64,000 bases of DNA, taken from NCBI RefSeq assembly GCF_014764445.1, contig NZ_CP061722.1:353722-417721 (forward strand), in the 5' to 3' direction. The DNA comes from Pseudarthrobacter sp. BIM B-2242 (GTDB taxonomy: Bacteria > Actinomycetota > Actinomycetes > Actinomycetales > Micrococcaceae). A program made the translations under genes and the position numbers. Below are positions 23,624 through 31,683 of this stretch, one piece after another; position 1 is the stretch's first letter; the number at the start of each line of letters is the position of its first letter. The notes beneath the pieces were generated by a model. The model had not been told where the DNA came from and ran no database searches. It saw only the letters and a list, made by a program, of their open reading frames with translations.

Positions 23624-25228
23624 CTATGTGTGCGGCGACTTCAAAAGCTCTCTCCGCTCCCCTGCTTCCTGAATCAGGACTGTCCGCAGGTCCAGCCGGC
23701 GGAGCACCCTGTCAGCAATCTCGGGGTCGACGTCCGGCTCGTTGCGGGATTCCACGATCACCTGCCGGGCGGCGTCCAGGGCGATGGTTCGAATGGCCAC
23801 CTCGGAGTCGTGCCGGCTCCCCTCATCGGTCAGAGGCGAGTGGGCGACATCGATGACGAGGTCTTCGCTGAGACGCTTGATGCCGCGTTCTATGGCGTCC
23901 TGGCGCTGGTGCGGCAGGTCATGGACGAACGGTGCGTTGTGCAGGGCGATCAGCGCAGCGTCCTCTGCCCGCTGGGCCAAAACCATTTCAGCTTCGTGTT
24001 CGGCGGCCGGGGACTCCCGCATCTTCAGCTTCCGCATGAGCGCCGGCAGGGTGATTCCGGGGATGACCAGGGTGGTGAACAGAACGGCGACGGCGGTCAG
24101 GACGATCTGGTCCCGGGCAGGGAACGGTGAGCCGTCCGCGGTGGTCTCCGGCAGTGCAAGGGCCAGTGCAAGGGTGGCCAGGCCGCGCATGCCGCACCAG
24201 GTAAGCAGCAGGACATCCTTGGGTCCGTTGGGCGGCAGGCCGTCATTGCGGCGCCGGTTGAAGGGCACCAGCACCGCGAGCCACAGAGCCCGGATGATGA
24301 CGACGGCGGCGCAGATGATTCCGGCAACCCCCAGCATCGGCAGCATCCGGTCTCCTACGTCATGGATGACCGTCCGGCTGACCAGTCCGATGAGGCCGAA
24401 GGCCAGCCCGGTGGCCAGCAGCTCGACGACCTCCCAGAAGGCGTTGCCGGTGATCCGCTCGGCCGCGTCCTGGGGACGGGTGCGGCGTTTCATTTCGAGG
24501 GCCGTCACGACGACGGCGATAACCCCGGAGGCGTGAAATTCTTCGGCCAGAATGTACACGGCGAAGGGTACGACAAGGGTGACCGCGCTGCGGGCTGTGG
24601 AGGACTGGATGTAGCCAATGAGCTTCTTCGCGGCCCAGGCCATGGCCAGGCCAAGAACGACGGCGATAGCGGCTCCGGTGATGAACTTGAGGGCGAGCCA
24701 GCCGTCGATGTCGTGCCCGTCCACTGCTGCGAGAACGGCCGTCTGGAAGATGACGATGGCGGCGGCGTCGTTGAAGAGACCCTCGCTCTGCAGGACGGTC
24801 AACAGCCGCCGGGGCATATGGACCCGTCCGGCGACCGATTCGACAGCCACAGGGTCCGGCGGGGCGACCATGGCACCCAGGGCGATGGCGGCGGGCAGGC
24901 CGATGCCAGGGATCAGCAGCCAGGCGGCGCCGGCCACGACAGCGACAGTGACAACCACCAGGCCGATGGCGAGGAGGATGACGCTCCGCCAGCGGATCCG
25001 GAACACTGACCAGGAGGTCTTCTTCGCGGTGGCGAACAGCAGCGGTGGAAGGAACAGCGGCAGGATGAGTTCAGGCTCGATGTGCAGCTCCGGGATGCCC
25101 GGGATGAAGGCCATGCCGAGGGCGATCAGAACCATCAGGACCGGGTACGGCAGGTGCAGCCGATCGCCCAGGCTCACTGCGATCACGGTGGCCAGCAGCA
25201 GCCCGATGATGAGGGCCAGCTCGTGCAT
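23624..25228 (-). CDS. Na+/H+ antiporter, CPA1 (NhaP/NHE) type
   Basis: A 534-residue antiporter with about 12 membrane segments in the first 400 residues. AMVAPPDPVAV, and further on EGLFNDAAAIVIF with the ND pair, are the ion-binding signatures of the CPA1 family. A ~120-residue cytoplasmic tail (RKLKMRESPAAEHEAEMVLAQRAEDAALIALH...) follows. GAGGAG lies before the ATG. It would swap cytoplasmic Na+ (or K+) for protons. It is unusual cargo for a mobile element and is framed by duplicated noncoding elements and tRNA-like genes. Confidence 0.9.
   Translation of the reverse strand: MHELALIIGLLLATVIAVSLGDRLHLPYPVLMVLIALGMAFIPGIPELHIEPELILPLFLPPLLFATAKKTSWSVFRIRWRSVILLAIGLVVVTVAVVAGAAWLLIPGIGLPAAIALGAMVAPPDPVAVESVAGRVHMPRRLLTVLQSEGLFNDAAAIVIFQTAVLAAVDGHDIDGWLALKFITGAAIAVVLGLAMAWAAKKLIGYIQSSTARSAVTLVVPFAVYILAEEFHASGVIAVVVTALEMKRRTRPQDAAERITGNAFWEVVELLATGLAFGLIGLVSRTVIHDVGDRMLPMLGVAGIICAAVVIIRALWLAVLVPFNRRRNDGLPPNGPKDVLLLTWCGMRGLATLALALALPETTADGSPFPARDQIVLTAVAVLFTTLVIPGITLPALMRKLKMRESPAAEHEAEMVLAQRAEDAALIALHNAPFVHDLPHQRQDAIERGIKRLSEDLVIDVAHSPLTDEGSRHDSEVAIRTIALDAARQVIVESRNEPDVDPEIADRVLRRLDLRTVLIQEAGERRELLKSPHT
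23626..23655 (-). promoter_or_regulatory. Class A promoter of the tRNA-like cluster
   Basis: GGAGAG, 16 bp, GCACACAT, overlapping the 3' end of the antiporter gene. No start codon follows at 7 nt; the transcript would start near 23618 and cover the tRNA-like elements. Confidence 0.6.
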
Positions 25229-25250
25229 GTAGTTCTCCTCGGATGTGGGA

Positions 25251-25279
25251 AAGGCCAGCGCCTGGTGGGCGCCGGCCTT
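25251..25279 (-). promoter_or_regulatory. Hairpin in the antiporter leader
   Basis: AAGGCC-GGCGCC pairs with GGCGC-T-GGCCTT (one bulge) and the stem ends about 12 nt before the GAGGAG site. It could attenuate transcription or mask translation of the antiporter mRNA. Confidence 0.45.
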
Positions 25280-25413
25280 GGCTCATGCCGCACAGAAGGT
25301 GCGACGAAAAAGGTGGAACCCTGGCAGGCAACGCTGTATCGGCGTCAATGGAAGTAACAAGAAGGACTTCTCGTACCTTTTACCTGGCCGATGGCCGGGT
25401 TCGCTAAGTGGTG

Positions 25414-25584
25414 CTCTGGTCAGCAGTGACGCTGAAATCCCCTATCCCTATTACGCGTCTTTACCGGTGTCCGCGCTTTTACTCTTCGGGTTCAACGGCG
25501 CATGCAGCCAGGTGGTGTCGACCGGCCCCGCCTAGCGCTATATTCGGGTCCTGCATCGTCCTGCCCGGCATACGCCGTTCCAGA
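25414..25584 (-). repeat. Duplicated noncoding element R2
   Basis: About 171 bp, related to R1 (23362-23528). Lies in the long leader between the promoter at 25696 and the antiporter start at 25228. The stretch 25280-25413 holds nothing else I can identify. Confidence 0.75.
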
Positions 25585-25588
25585 CCGC

Positions 25589-25687
25589 GAGCCGCCCGGG
25601 ATCGAACCCGGGGCCGTTGCCGGCACCATCAGCCCTGCCGGCTCCTAACCGGCGCTTCCATGCCGGATTCTTAGTCCGGCCCTGCTC
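25589..25687 (-). ncRNA. Multi-hairpin tRNA-like element (99 nt)
   Basis: Closed by GAGC/GCTC. It contains two perfect anticodon-arm-like hairpins, GCCGGA-CTAAGAA-TCCGGC (loop would read AAG) and GCCGG-TTAGGAG-CCGGC (AGG by position), then GCCG-GCAA-CGGC and a T-arm-like CCCGGG-TTCGAT-CCCGGG with a 6-nt loop. It starts about where the class A promoter at 25696 predicts initiation. It may be a tRNA with two anticodon-like arms or a structured leader. Confidence 0.4.
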
Positions 25688-25695
25688 TGAACCCC

Positions 25696-25725
25696 ATGTG
25701 TGCGGCGCTTCGGGATACCCTCACC
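25696..25725 (-). promoter_or_regulatory. Class A promoter without adjacent start codon
   Basis: GGTGAG, 16 bp, GCACACAT, next to the 3' end of gene 25728. Drives the tRNA-like element, R2 and the antiporter. Confidence 0.65.
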
Positions 25726-25727
25726 GC

Positions 25728-26324
25728 TTACCAGTCCCCGGCGCCGGACGCGCGGAGCCGAATGTCGTGGGCGATGTACTGCTGGTCCGGCTCCATCTGC
25801 CCGGCGGGCTCCACCATCAGGTTGAAATTCCCTGAGGCGTCCAGATACCAGGCGACCCGGTTGTCAGGATTGCGGTCTGCGACCTCGTCGCGGACTTCGT
25901 TGAGTTTCCGGACCGCGTTGTCGATCCGCTTCTTCTGCGCGGCCGTCACCGGCACCCGGACGGACGAGGCGGGGATGTCCACGCCTTCGTACTCCAGGAA
26001 GTCGCGGATCTCCTCCACCTGGTTCGGGTTGGCCTTCTTCAGCAGGCCGAGCAGGTGTTCCCGGGTGGTGTAACCGGTCTGATGGGCCGCAGCAAGCGGG
26101 AGCGTGTCCGGCAGGTCGTTGACCTTGTAGGCAAGGATGCGGCCTGCATCAAGGAGCTTGTTGACTGCCTTGTCCCAGGTGGGGATGTCGATACCGTCAG
26201 CCTCGCCCTCATGGAACAGGTCATCGGGGCCAATGCGGGTGATGACGTCGCGCTGCAGGAGGTGGTTGGCCAGGCCGCGGCTGATGAGTCCCTCGGCCCT
26301 TGCTTCAGGAGTTGGGTCGCCCAT
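25728..26324 (-). CDS. Hypothetical helical protein (198 aa)
   Basis: Soluble and helical. The first 110 residues (GLISRGLANHLLQRDVITRIGPDDLF...) have the pattern of tandem small helical domains, followed by VTAAQKKRIDNAVRKLNEV and a beta-rich end (VAWYLDASGNFNLMVEP). The start lies 6 bp after the stop of 26331, so the genes form an operon. Function unknown. Confidence 0.72.
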   Translation of the reverse strand: MGDPTPEARAEGLISRGLANHLLQRDVITRIGPDDLFHEGEADGIDIPTWDKAVNKLLDAGRILAYKVNDLPDTLPLAAAHQTGYTTREHLLGLLKKANPNQVEEIRDFLEYEGVDIPASSVRVPVTAAQKKRIDNAVRKLNEVRDEVADRNPDNRVAWYLDASGNFNLMVEPAGQMEPDQQYIAHDIRLRASGAGDW

Positions 26325-26330
26325 GCCGGT

Positions 26331-26852
26331 TCAGCCCTCCCCCATCATGCAGTCATCCCCGCAGTGGTGGTCCGGGACGAGGTACGCGGCGAGGTCCTTG
26401 ATGTTGCCCCTGTACCGCCGGGTCACGCCCTGGTCGGGGCCGTCGATGTACTCGTATTCGATCCAGCCGTCGCCCTTCTTGGTGACGAGCCGGTGTCCGT
26501 AGGATTCGCCGAAGACCCCGCCTGCGTAGCCGTGCAGAACTGAGTTTTTGCGGACCTTGGGTGCCTTGACCCTCGGGACCAGGGCCAGCTTGGTGACATG
26601 GTCGTGGAGTTTGGCTGCGGCCTGGATTGCCTGCGCCCTGAAGGTCCCGCTGCGGGGGTCCGGTCCGGCGACGATGAACTCCAGGGCGGAGCGGACGACG
26701 TTGTCGTCGTAGCCGGAGGGCGCGGGCAGTTCAGCCAAGGCGTCCTGGAAGGAGCTGATGACAAGGTCCTTCGCGGGGAACTCGTACTGGGTCAGCCAGG
26801 CCATCGGCAGATGCTGTGCGGCTTTGGCGTAGTGGGTCAGGGTGCTGGTCAT
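26331..26852 (-). CDS. Hypothetical protein with Cys/His C-terminus (173 aa)
   Basis: A helical N-terminal half (SSFQDALAELPAPSGYDDNVV...) leads into a basic linker (VPRVKAPKVRKNS) and a beta-rich domain (GHRLVTKKGDGWIEYEYIDGP). The end, VPDHHCGDDCMMGEG, could bind a metal. The ATG at 26852 follows a class A box by 7 nt. First gene of the pair with 25728. No family recognised. Confidence 0.72.
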   Translation of the reverse strand: MTSTLTHYAKAAQHLPMAWLTQYEFPAKDLVISSFQDALAELPAPSGYDDNVVRSALEFIVAGPDPRSGTFRAQAIQAAAKLHDHVTKLALVPRVKAPKVRKNSVLHGYAGGVFGESYGHRLVTKKGDGWIEYEYIDGPDQGVTRRYRGNIKDLAAYLVPDHHCGDDCMMGEG

Positions 26853-26859
26853 GGACCCT

Positions 26860-26889
26860 ATGTGTACGGCGCCGCGGAGTGGACTTCCC
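26860..26889 (-). promoter_or_regulatory. Class A promoter, leaderless
   Basis: GGGAAG, 16 bp, GTACACAT, 7 nt, ATG 26852. Confidence 0.65.
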
Positions 26890-26891
26890 GG

Positions 26892-27107
26892 TTAGTCCTC
26901 CGGGATGTAGAGTACCCGCGCCGGCAGGGCGATCTCGGACGATTCGAAGTCCTCCTCGATACCTGGGACGTTCCAGTCGTCCAGGATCTTCTCGAAAGGC
27001 CGCGGCTTTCCCGCGATTCCTTCGGTCCTGGCACTCAGGACGACGGCTCCCTCGGGCAGTGCGTCAAGTCCGGCAGCGTCCTCGATCAAGTCACCTTCAG
27101 CGCTCAT
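26892..27107 (-). CDS. Small acidic protein (71 aa)
   Basis: An acidic soluble protein (MSAEGDLIEDAAGLDALPEG...) with PFEKILDDWNVPGIEEDF in the centre. GAAAGG stands before the ATG. It follows the probable frameshifted gene at 27125 by 17 nt. Function unknown. Confidence 0.65.
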   Translation of the reverse strand: MSAEGDLIEDAAGLDALPEGAVVLSARTEGIAGKPRPFEKILDDWNVPGIEEDFESSEIALPARVLYIPED

Positions 27108-27124
27108 GGTGTCCTTTCCTCTCT

Positions 27125-27339
27125 TCATCCTCGTTGAGCAATCCTGCCATTTACGCGCCTTTGCGGGTCGTAGGCCGGCAGTGGTGCCCGGTAGACGTAG
27201 AGCACCTCGAGAGCGAGCTGCTGGACGTTGCGCCGCCATTCATCGCTGGAGGCCTCTTCGATGGTGCGGCCGTCGATCAGGGTTCCTCAGCCTGAGCAGG
27301 GTGACCGACCTCTTCAACGTCCTGCTTGTCGTACTGCAT
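27125..27339 (-). pseudogene. Small gene with an internal -1 frame break
   Basis: ATG 27339 opens MQYDKQDVEEVGHPAQAEEP and then stops. The -1 frame continues without a start codon as LIDGRTIEEASSDEWRR, VQQLALEVLYVYRAPLPAYD and a basic end before TGA at 27125. Read together they give about 70 residues with natural composition, and the second part is too protein-like to be chance. Either the gene is broken by an indel, or the ribosome shifts at GAACCCTGA, where the frame-0 stop overlaps the frame -1 codon CTG. Confidence 0.5.
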
Positions 27340-27348
27340 GAACCCGGA

Positions 27349-27366
27349 CTTTCACTTGAGTGAAAG
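27349..27366. promoter_or_regulatory. Perfect 8-bp inverted repeat
   Basis: CTTTCACT, TG, AGTGAAAG, 10 bp upstream of ATG 27339 and 4 bp beyond the stop codon at 27370. Could be the terminator of 27370 or an operator. Confidence 0.5.
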
Positions 27367-27369
27367 GTT

Positions 27370-27960
27370 CTACTTCCGCGTCATGCTGAGGCTGACCTCG
27401 TAGGTTCCGTCAGGCTCTTCAGTCACGCATACCGTCGTGGCACTGTTACCGTCATATGGAGTTTCCTTGAGGCAGTCCCCGCTCACCTTGGTACGGTCCA
27501 TGTCCAGGCCGAGCCTACTGGCGATCTCGCTGGCGCTGACCTCATGATCTACAGACCAACCCGCAATAAGCTTGAGGCAGTGGGTATCAATGGATACGCA
27601 ACCGCTCTCCCAATTCGGATCAGAGCGGCCTGTGGAAACCCAGTCGGACTCGGGCACGCTGTCGGCGGCAGCCATCATTGCCGCAGCCTTCTCGGTGTGA
27701 CTTCCTCCACCGCCGTTGAGTTCATTGACCAAGGCGGAGCATCCTGCAAACGCAAGGACGCATAGCAGAACGATGGAGGCGCCAACGATTCCGAGGATCA
27801 GGCCAACCTTGCTCTTCTTGGGAGGCTGAGGCGGACCCCAATCCTGCGGCGGCCCGTACTGTGGCTGCTGCTGGTAGTGGCCGTAGTGAGGCTGACGCGG
27901 ATGAGGTTGCTGAGGTTGATGTTGCGGGTACGGCGGCTGGTTCTCTTGGTACGGGTCCAT
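27370..27960 (-). CDS. Pro/Gln-rich membrane-anchored protein
   Basis: A 196-residue protein. Residues 1-48 are Pro/Gln/His/Tyr-rich (QHQPQQPHPRQPHYGHYQQQ), like the cytoplasmic tails of many actinobacterial small-membrane proteins. A hydrophobic segment (about 52-74) ends in LAFAGCSAL, possibly a lipobox though far from the N-terminus. The extracellular domain has four Cys, likely two disulfides. The transcript starts about 110 nt upstream at the class A promoter 28080. Function unknown. Confidence 0.75.
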   Translation of the reverse strand: MDPYQENQPPYPQHQPQQPHPRQPHYGHYQQQPQYGPPQDWGPPQPPKKSKVGLILGIVGASIVLLCVLAFAGCSALVNELNGGGGSHTEKAAAMMAAADSVPESDWVSTGRSDPNWESGCVSIDTHCLKLIAGWSVDHEVSASEIASRLGLDMDRTKVSGDCLKETPYDGNSATTVCVTEEPDGTYEVSLSMTRK

Positions 27961-28079
27961 GCCGTAGCCTCTCTTTCTGATTTGTGCGCGTCTTCCGTAG
28001 ACCCTAGCCGTCTATCTAAGGTGCTAACCTGCCAGCCCTGGTCCGTATCGAGCTGCAGGGTGGCAGCTTGCCGACCCGA

Positions 28080-28109
28080 ATGTGTGCGGACGATGCTGAT
28101 CGCCTCATC
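28080..28109 (-). promoter_or_regulatory. Class A promoter, leadered
   Basis: GATGAG, 16 bp, GCACACAT, about 110 nt before ATG 27960. The leader shows no other clear feature. Confidence 0.58.
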
Positions 28110-28122
28110 AGGCCGGCACCTA

Positions 28123-28152
28123 CTGAAGCGTTCCGGGCGATGCCGCACACTG
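28123..28152 (+). promoter_or_regulatory. Class A promoter, leaderless (plus strand)
   Basis: CTGAAG, 16 bp, GCACACTG, 6 nt, ATG 28159. Confidence 0.55.
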
Positions 28153-28158
28153 GTAGGC

Positions 28159-28752
28159 ATGAGCTCTTTCGACGAATCCAAGCACCCGCGCAACCGGGGA
28201 AAGTTCACCGCGGTCTCCCACCGGGAGCCGGAAGCAGCCCTTACGACCGGGTTCGATGCCAGGTATTGGGGTCTGCCGGAGTCGCGCCCGGGTTCCTGGG
28301 TATTCGGCACCTCGCGGTACGCCGAGACTGCCGCAGGATCCGTGGTGGACGGTCCGCTGTCCCGCGGAGTTGCTGGCAAGGACAGCCTGGACTCGTTCCG
28401 GCGATGGCAGGATGCCGCGGCCGGGTACGGCACCGCTGAGGGTGACGACTTCGCAGCCGGTCTGGAGGACGGGCTGCGCGCTCTCTGCAGGTCGGATGGA
28501 AGTGAGTCGGCTGCCGAGCTGCTCGACACAGCGGCATCCGTTCCGACGACGGAAACGGCACGGGTGAACTGGATGCTCGGGCTGAAGGCAGCACCCACCA
28601 CGGCGGGCTACCGGGGAAGGCTGGCAGCCGGTGTGATCCTGTCGGGCTCCGACCAATGGTGGGGTATTTCCAATGACCCCGACCTAGCCATCAACGGTCC
28701 GGCACAGGACATCCCGCGCGCCCGCGGCGCCTGGGCCTCCCTCGCCGGCTGA
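28159..28752 (+). CDS. Tagged hypothetical protein (197 aa)
   Basis: MSSFDESKHPRNRGKFTAVS then HREPEAAL is the RGKF form of the shared tag and resembles the start of the AbiEii-like toxin at 39683 (KHPRGD...NRGQF). The rest is soluble, with an Asp/Glu-rich helical core (AEGDDFAAGLEDGLRALC) and a C-terminal segment rich in Gly and Trp. Leaderless start. Function unknown. Confidence 0.75.
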   Translation: MSSFDESKHPRNRGKFTAVSHREPEAALTTGFDARYWGLPESRPGSWVFGTSRYAETAAGSVVDGPLSRGVAGKDSLDSFRRWQDAAAGYGTAEGDDFAAGLEDGLRALCRSDGSESAAELLDTAASVPTTETARVNWMLGLKAAPTTAGYRGRLAAGVILSGSDQWWGISNDPDLAINGPAQDIPRARGAWASLAG

Positions 28753-28808
28753 CCAGTCTCGCCCTCACCTGCGCTGCTAGGCTTCGATCAAACCGACGAG
28801 GGGGCAAC

Positions 28809-29213
28809 GTGGCAGAGCGCAGCGAATCAGACTGGAAAGAACTCGCCGCAGAGGGCCGGCGCATCCTGCAGGGCGTGGCCCGCCGGGAAAACCTGATCGA
28901 CTACGGAGAGTTCAACACGGAGCTTGCCGAGGCAACTGGCCTGCCCGCCTTCGACCTTTCCACGGACCGGGGCCGCGCGGACATCAGCCAGCTGCTGGTG
29001 CGGATCCACAACCTCGACTGGGACGAGGAGAACCCGTACATGCTCACCTCGCTGGTGAAGCTCAGCGGTGTGAACCACCCGGGCAAGGGCTTCTTCACCC
29101 TGGCCGCGGACAAGGGCCTCTACAACCCGGCCATGCCGGAAGACCCGTTCTGGGCACAGCAGGTCGGCCTGGCCCACCAGGCACACAAAAGGGTACGGCC
29201 CGCACGAAGCTGA
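28809..29213 (+). CDS. Hypothetical protein (134 aa), GTG start
   Basis: The GTG at 28809 is preceded by GAGGGGG. The protein is soluble and helical: SDWKELAAEGRRILQGVARRENLIDYGEFN, then an acidic DLSTDRGRADISQLLVRIHNL and a beta segment GKGFFTLAADKGLY. The pattern resembles the small phage proteins often placed beside helicases or nucleases, but I cannot name the family. Confidence 0.72.
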   Translation: MAERSESDWKELAAEGRRILQGVARRENLIDYGEFNTELAEATGLPAFDLSTDRGRADISQLLVRIHNLDWDEENPYMLTSLVKLSGVNHPGKGFFTLAADKGLYNPAMPEDPFWAQQVGLAHQAHKRVRPARS

Positions 29214-29229
29214 TCGGGCCCAGCGACCG

Positions 29230-30057
29230 TCACGGCTGGGAGGGCACGTCGCTGGCCTCGCGGCCTGACAGGATTCCCTCCAGCTCGGATTCGCGTTCGA
29301 TGTTCCGGTTCAACTCCAGCGCCAGCTCTTCTCCCCGCGCGCGGACTTTGATGAGCTCCAGCTGGAGGTCGTCGCTTTCCTCTTCGGCGAGCTCTTCGGT
29401 GCGGATCTTCTGGAGGGTCGCCATCACCCAGGTGCCCATGGTGACGGTGACCAGACCGATAAGGCTGATGCCGGCAACGGCCAGCCCGACGGCGATCAGA
29501 CGGCCCTCAGCTGTCACCGGGAAGCGGTCACCGAACCCGATGGTGGTGATGGTGACGAAAGCCCACCAGAGGGCGTCGCCGAAGTTCAGGATATTCGCGT
29601 TGTCGGCGTCGCGTTCGGCGTCAAGAACAGCCAGCGCTCCGGTGTAAGTGAGCAGCATGGACGAGCTGACGACGTAGGACATGATGCGCTGCCCGAAGGC
29701 CAGGCTTGTCGCCCGGTTCAGGACACGAAGCAGCGACACCACCCGGAGCAGGCGCAGCGTCCTGAAGACCGGAAGCACCACCACCGCAAAATTGACCAGG
29801 TTCATGAGGCTCCAGCGTTTCCGCTTCTCCGTGAGTGCCATGGTGATGATGAAGTCGGCCAGAAACACCGCCCAGGTCAGGAACATCACGAGCTCTGTGA
29901 CCAGGTGCTCGGTCCCGGCTGGATCTGCGACGACCTGCCAGGTGTAGGCGCCCAGGAAAACGAGCGAGACGACGACCATCGGGATTTCGCTGGTCTCGGA
30001 GTAGCGGCTGAGAGCGACCGCCTTCTTTGCTGGGTCCTGCGGAATGCTGAGCTTCAT
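29230..30057 (-). CDS. Voltage-gated-type K+ channel
   Basis: A 275-residue, six-helix channel. S4 is visible as VFRTLRLLRVVSLLRVLNR with regularly spaced Arg. The pore helix and filter read WWAFVTITTIGFGDRFP, with the TxGFGD filter of K+ channels. A C-terminal coiled coil (ELAEEESDDLQLELIKVRARGEELAL) suits tetramerisation. ATG 30057 is used. The leader is about 50 nt behind a full class A promoter (30117). Next to an APC permease, ATP-grasp ligase and YgiB-like lipoprotein; it may belong with them. Confidence 0.9.
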   Translation of the reverse strand: MKLSIPQDPAKKAVALSRYSETSEIPMVVVSLVFLGAYTWQVVADPAGTEHLVTELVMFLTWAVFLADFIITMALTEKRKRWSLMNLVNFAVVVLPVFRTLRLLRVVSLLRVLNRATSLAFGQRIMSYVVSSSMLLTYTGALAVLDAERDADNANILNFGDALWWAFVTITTIGFGDRFPVTAEGRLIAVGLAVAGISLIGLVTVTMGTWVMATLQKIRTEELAEEESDDLQLELIKVRARGEELALELNRNIERESELEGILSGREASDVPSQP

Positions 30058-30116
30058 GTCAGGGCTTTCTGGTTCGTGCCGCGGCCTCCGCGTCACCGGC
30101 TTGTTTACGGAAAGCC

Positions 30117-30146
30117 ATGTGTGCGGAATCCTGCGGCGCCCTCCCC
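30117..30146 (-). promoter_or_regulatory. Class A promoter, leadered
   Basis: GGGGAG, 16 bp, GCACACAT, about 60 nt before ATG 30057 of the channel. Confidence 0.7.
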
Positions 30147-30158
30147 ATGAACGCAGAA

Positions 30159-30186
30159 CAGCCCCGGCCGTTCGCGGCCGGGGCTG
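30159..30186 (-). terminator. Terminator after the permease operon
   Basis: CAGCCCCGGCCG, TTCG, CGGCCGGGGCTG: 12-bp stem with UUCG-type tetraloop, right after the stop at 30199. Confidence 0.85.
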
Positions 30187-30198
30187 CTGGGTGTCCGT

Positions 30199-31683
30199 TT
30201 ATCTGGCTTCGGTGAGATCAGTACCGGCGCTGACGCCAGCTGCGCGCTTGCCGGCGGTGGCGTACCAGGCCATCATCAGCACGGCACCAAGAGCCAGGGA
30301 GCCCACGCCGATGAGGAAGGTCCCGCCGATGTCGGCGACCGCGGTTTCTCCGTAGTCGGGGCGGATCATGTCGATGGCCGAGACGATGAATGCGATGGTC
30401 ATCATGATGCCGCCGGCCAGCGGCAGGATGCCGCGCATCCAAAGGTTGCGTGCGGATTCGGTGAGGGTCTTACGGAACAGCCAGGCGCAGGCGAAGCCGG
30501 TGAGGCCGTAGTAGAAGGCGATGTAAAGGCCTATGGCAGCGATAGAGTCAGTGAGCAGGTCGGCACTGATCGCCGTCATGCCGACGTAGTAGGCGGCGGC
30601 CACCACACCCATCAGAACCGTGGAGAACGTCGGGGTCAAGTACTTGGCGTGCACCTTCCCGAACCGGTCCGGCAGCGCGCCGTGGACAGCCATGGACAGG
30701 GTTCCGCGGGCGGTCGGCAGAATCGTTGTCTGCGTGGAGGACACGGCTGAGATCAGGACGGCGACGATGACCAGCCAGGACCAATCACCCATCACGGACT
30801 CGGCGAGGGCGTACAGGACGTCATCGGTGTTCTCCTCGTTGGCCAGCCCGGTGCCTTCAGACCCGGTCCCGGCGACCATCATGGCGACCACGGTGACCCC
30901 GACGTAGGTGGCAAGCAGCAGCACGGAGGACAGGATGGCGGCCCGGCCAGGGTTCTTGGTCGGGTTCTTCGTCTCCTCGTTCAGGGCCAGGCAGGTGTCC
31001 CATCCCCAGTAGACGAACAGGCCCAGCAGGATCGCCTGGGTGAAAGCGGTGAAGTCGGTGACTGTGAAGGGGTTGAACCAGTCCCAGGAGAAGGGTTCGG
31101 CGGACGGGGCACCGCCGCTGGCAAGGCTGCCCACGGCGAACGCGACGAACGCAGCCAGCGCCCCGTACTGGATCCACACGAAGAGCTGCTGCATCTTCTC
31201 GCCGATGTCGATGCCGCGGTAGTTCACCCAGGTCATGGCTGCGATGAAGGCGACGCCGGTGGCGGTGGTGAGCCAGAGGTTCTCGGCGAGGTTCTGGTCG
31301 ATGAGCAGCCAGAGGTACTTGCCGGCGATCTGGGCCAGGTTGGCGAGCACGACGATGCCGGCGACGGCCATGCCCCAGCCGCCCATCCAGCCGGTGAACT
31401 TCCCGAACGCTTTGGAGGCCCAGGTGAACGTGGTACCGCAGTCGGGGTCCTTGGCGTTGAGCTCTTTGTAGGCGATGGCAGTGAACAGCATCGGGACGAA
31501 CGCCAGCAGGAAGGCTGCCGGCATGTGGGTTCCGACCGCCACGGCCATCAGGCCAAGGGTCGCGGTCAGCGAATAGACCGGGGCCGTGGAGGACAGCCCG
31601 ATCGCCGTACTCCCCCATAGGGAGATGTCGTCTTTGGACAGCCCCTTGGCGCCGACGGGGCGAGGGGTCGTTCTGGTGGTCAC
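30199..31683 (-). CDS. APC-superfamily amino acid/polyamine permease
   Basis: A 494-residue transporter with about 12-14 membrane segments. The start (KGLSKDDISLWGSTAIGLSSTAPVYSL), FTWASKAFGKFTGWMGGWG and ALNEETKNPTKNPGRAAI are typical of the APC family. The GTG start overlaps the stop of the ATP-grasp gene (GTGA), so they are translated together; the permease probably imports a substrate of, or exports a product related to, that ligase (an amino acid, polyamine or peptide). Confidence 0.9.
   Translation of the reverse strand: MTTRTTPRPVGAKGLSKDDISLWGSTAIGLSSTAPVYSLTATLGLMAVAVGTHMPAAFLLAFVPMLFTAIAYKELNAKDPDCGTTFTWASKAFGKFTGWMGGWGMAVAGIVVLANLAQIAGKYLWLLIDQNLAENLWLTTATGVAFIAAMTWVNYRGIDIGEKMQQLFVWIQYGALAAFVAFAVGSLASGGAPSAEPFSWDWFNPFTVTDFTAFTQAILLGLFVYWGWDTCLALNEETKNPTKNPGRAAILSSVLLLATYVGVTVVAMMVAGTGSEGTGLANEENTDDVLYALAESVMGDWSWLVIVAVLISAVSSTQTTILPTARGTLSMAVHGALPDRFGKVHAKYLTPTFSTVLMGVVAAAYYVGMTAISADLLTDSIAAIGLYIAFYYGLTGFACAWLFRKTLTESARNLWMRGILPLAGGIMMTIAFIVSAIDMIRPDYGETAVADIGGTFLIGVGSLALGAVLMMAWYATAGKRAAGVSAGTDLTEAR

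Noticed and set aside
25229..25696. A known Na+ or Li+ riboswitch before the antiporter.
   Set aside because: The element is duplicated upstream of a tRNA-Asn-like gene, and I cannot match a described aptamer core.
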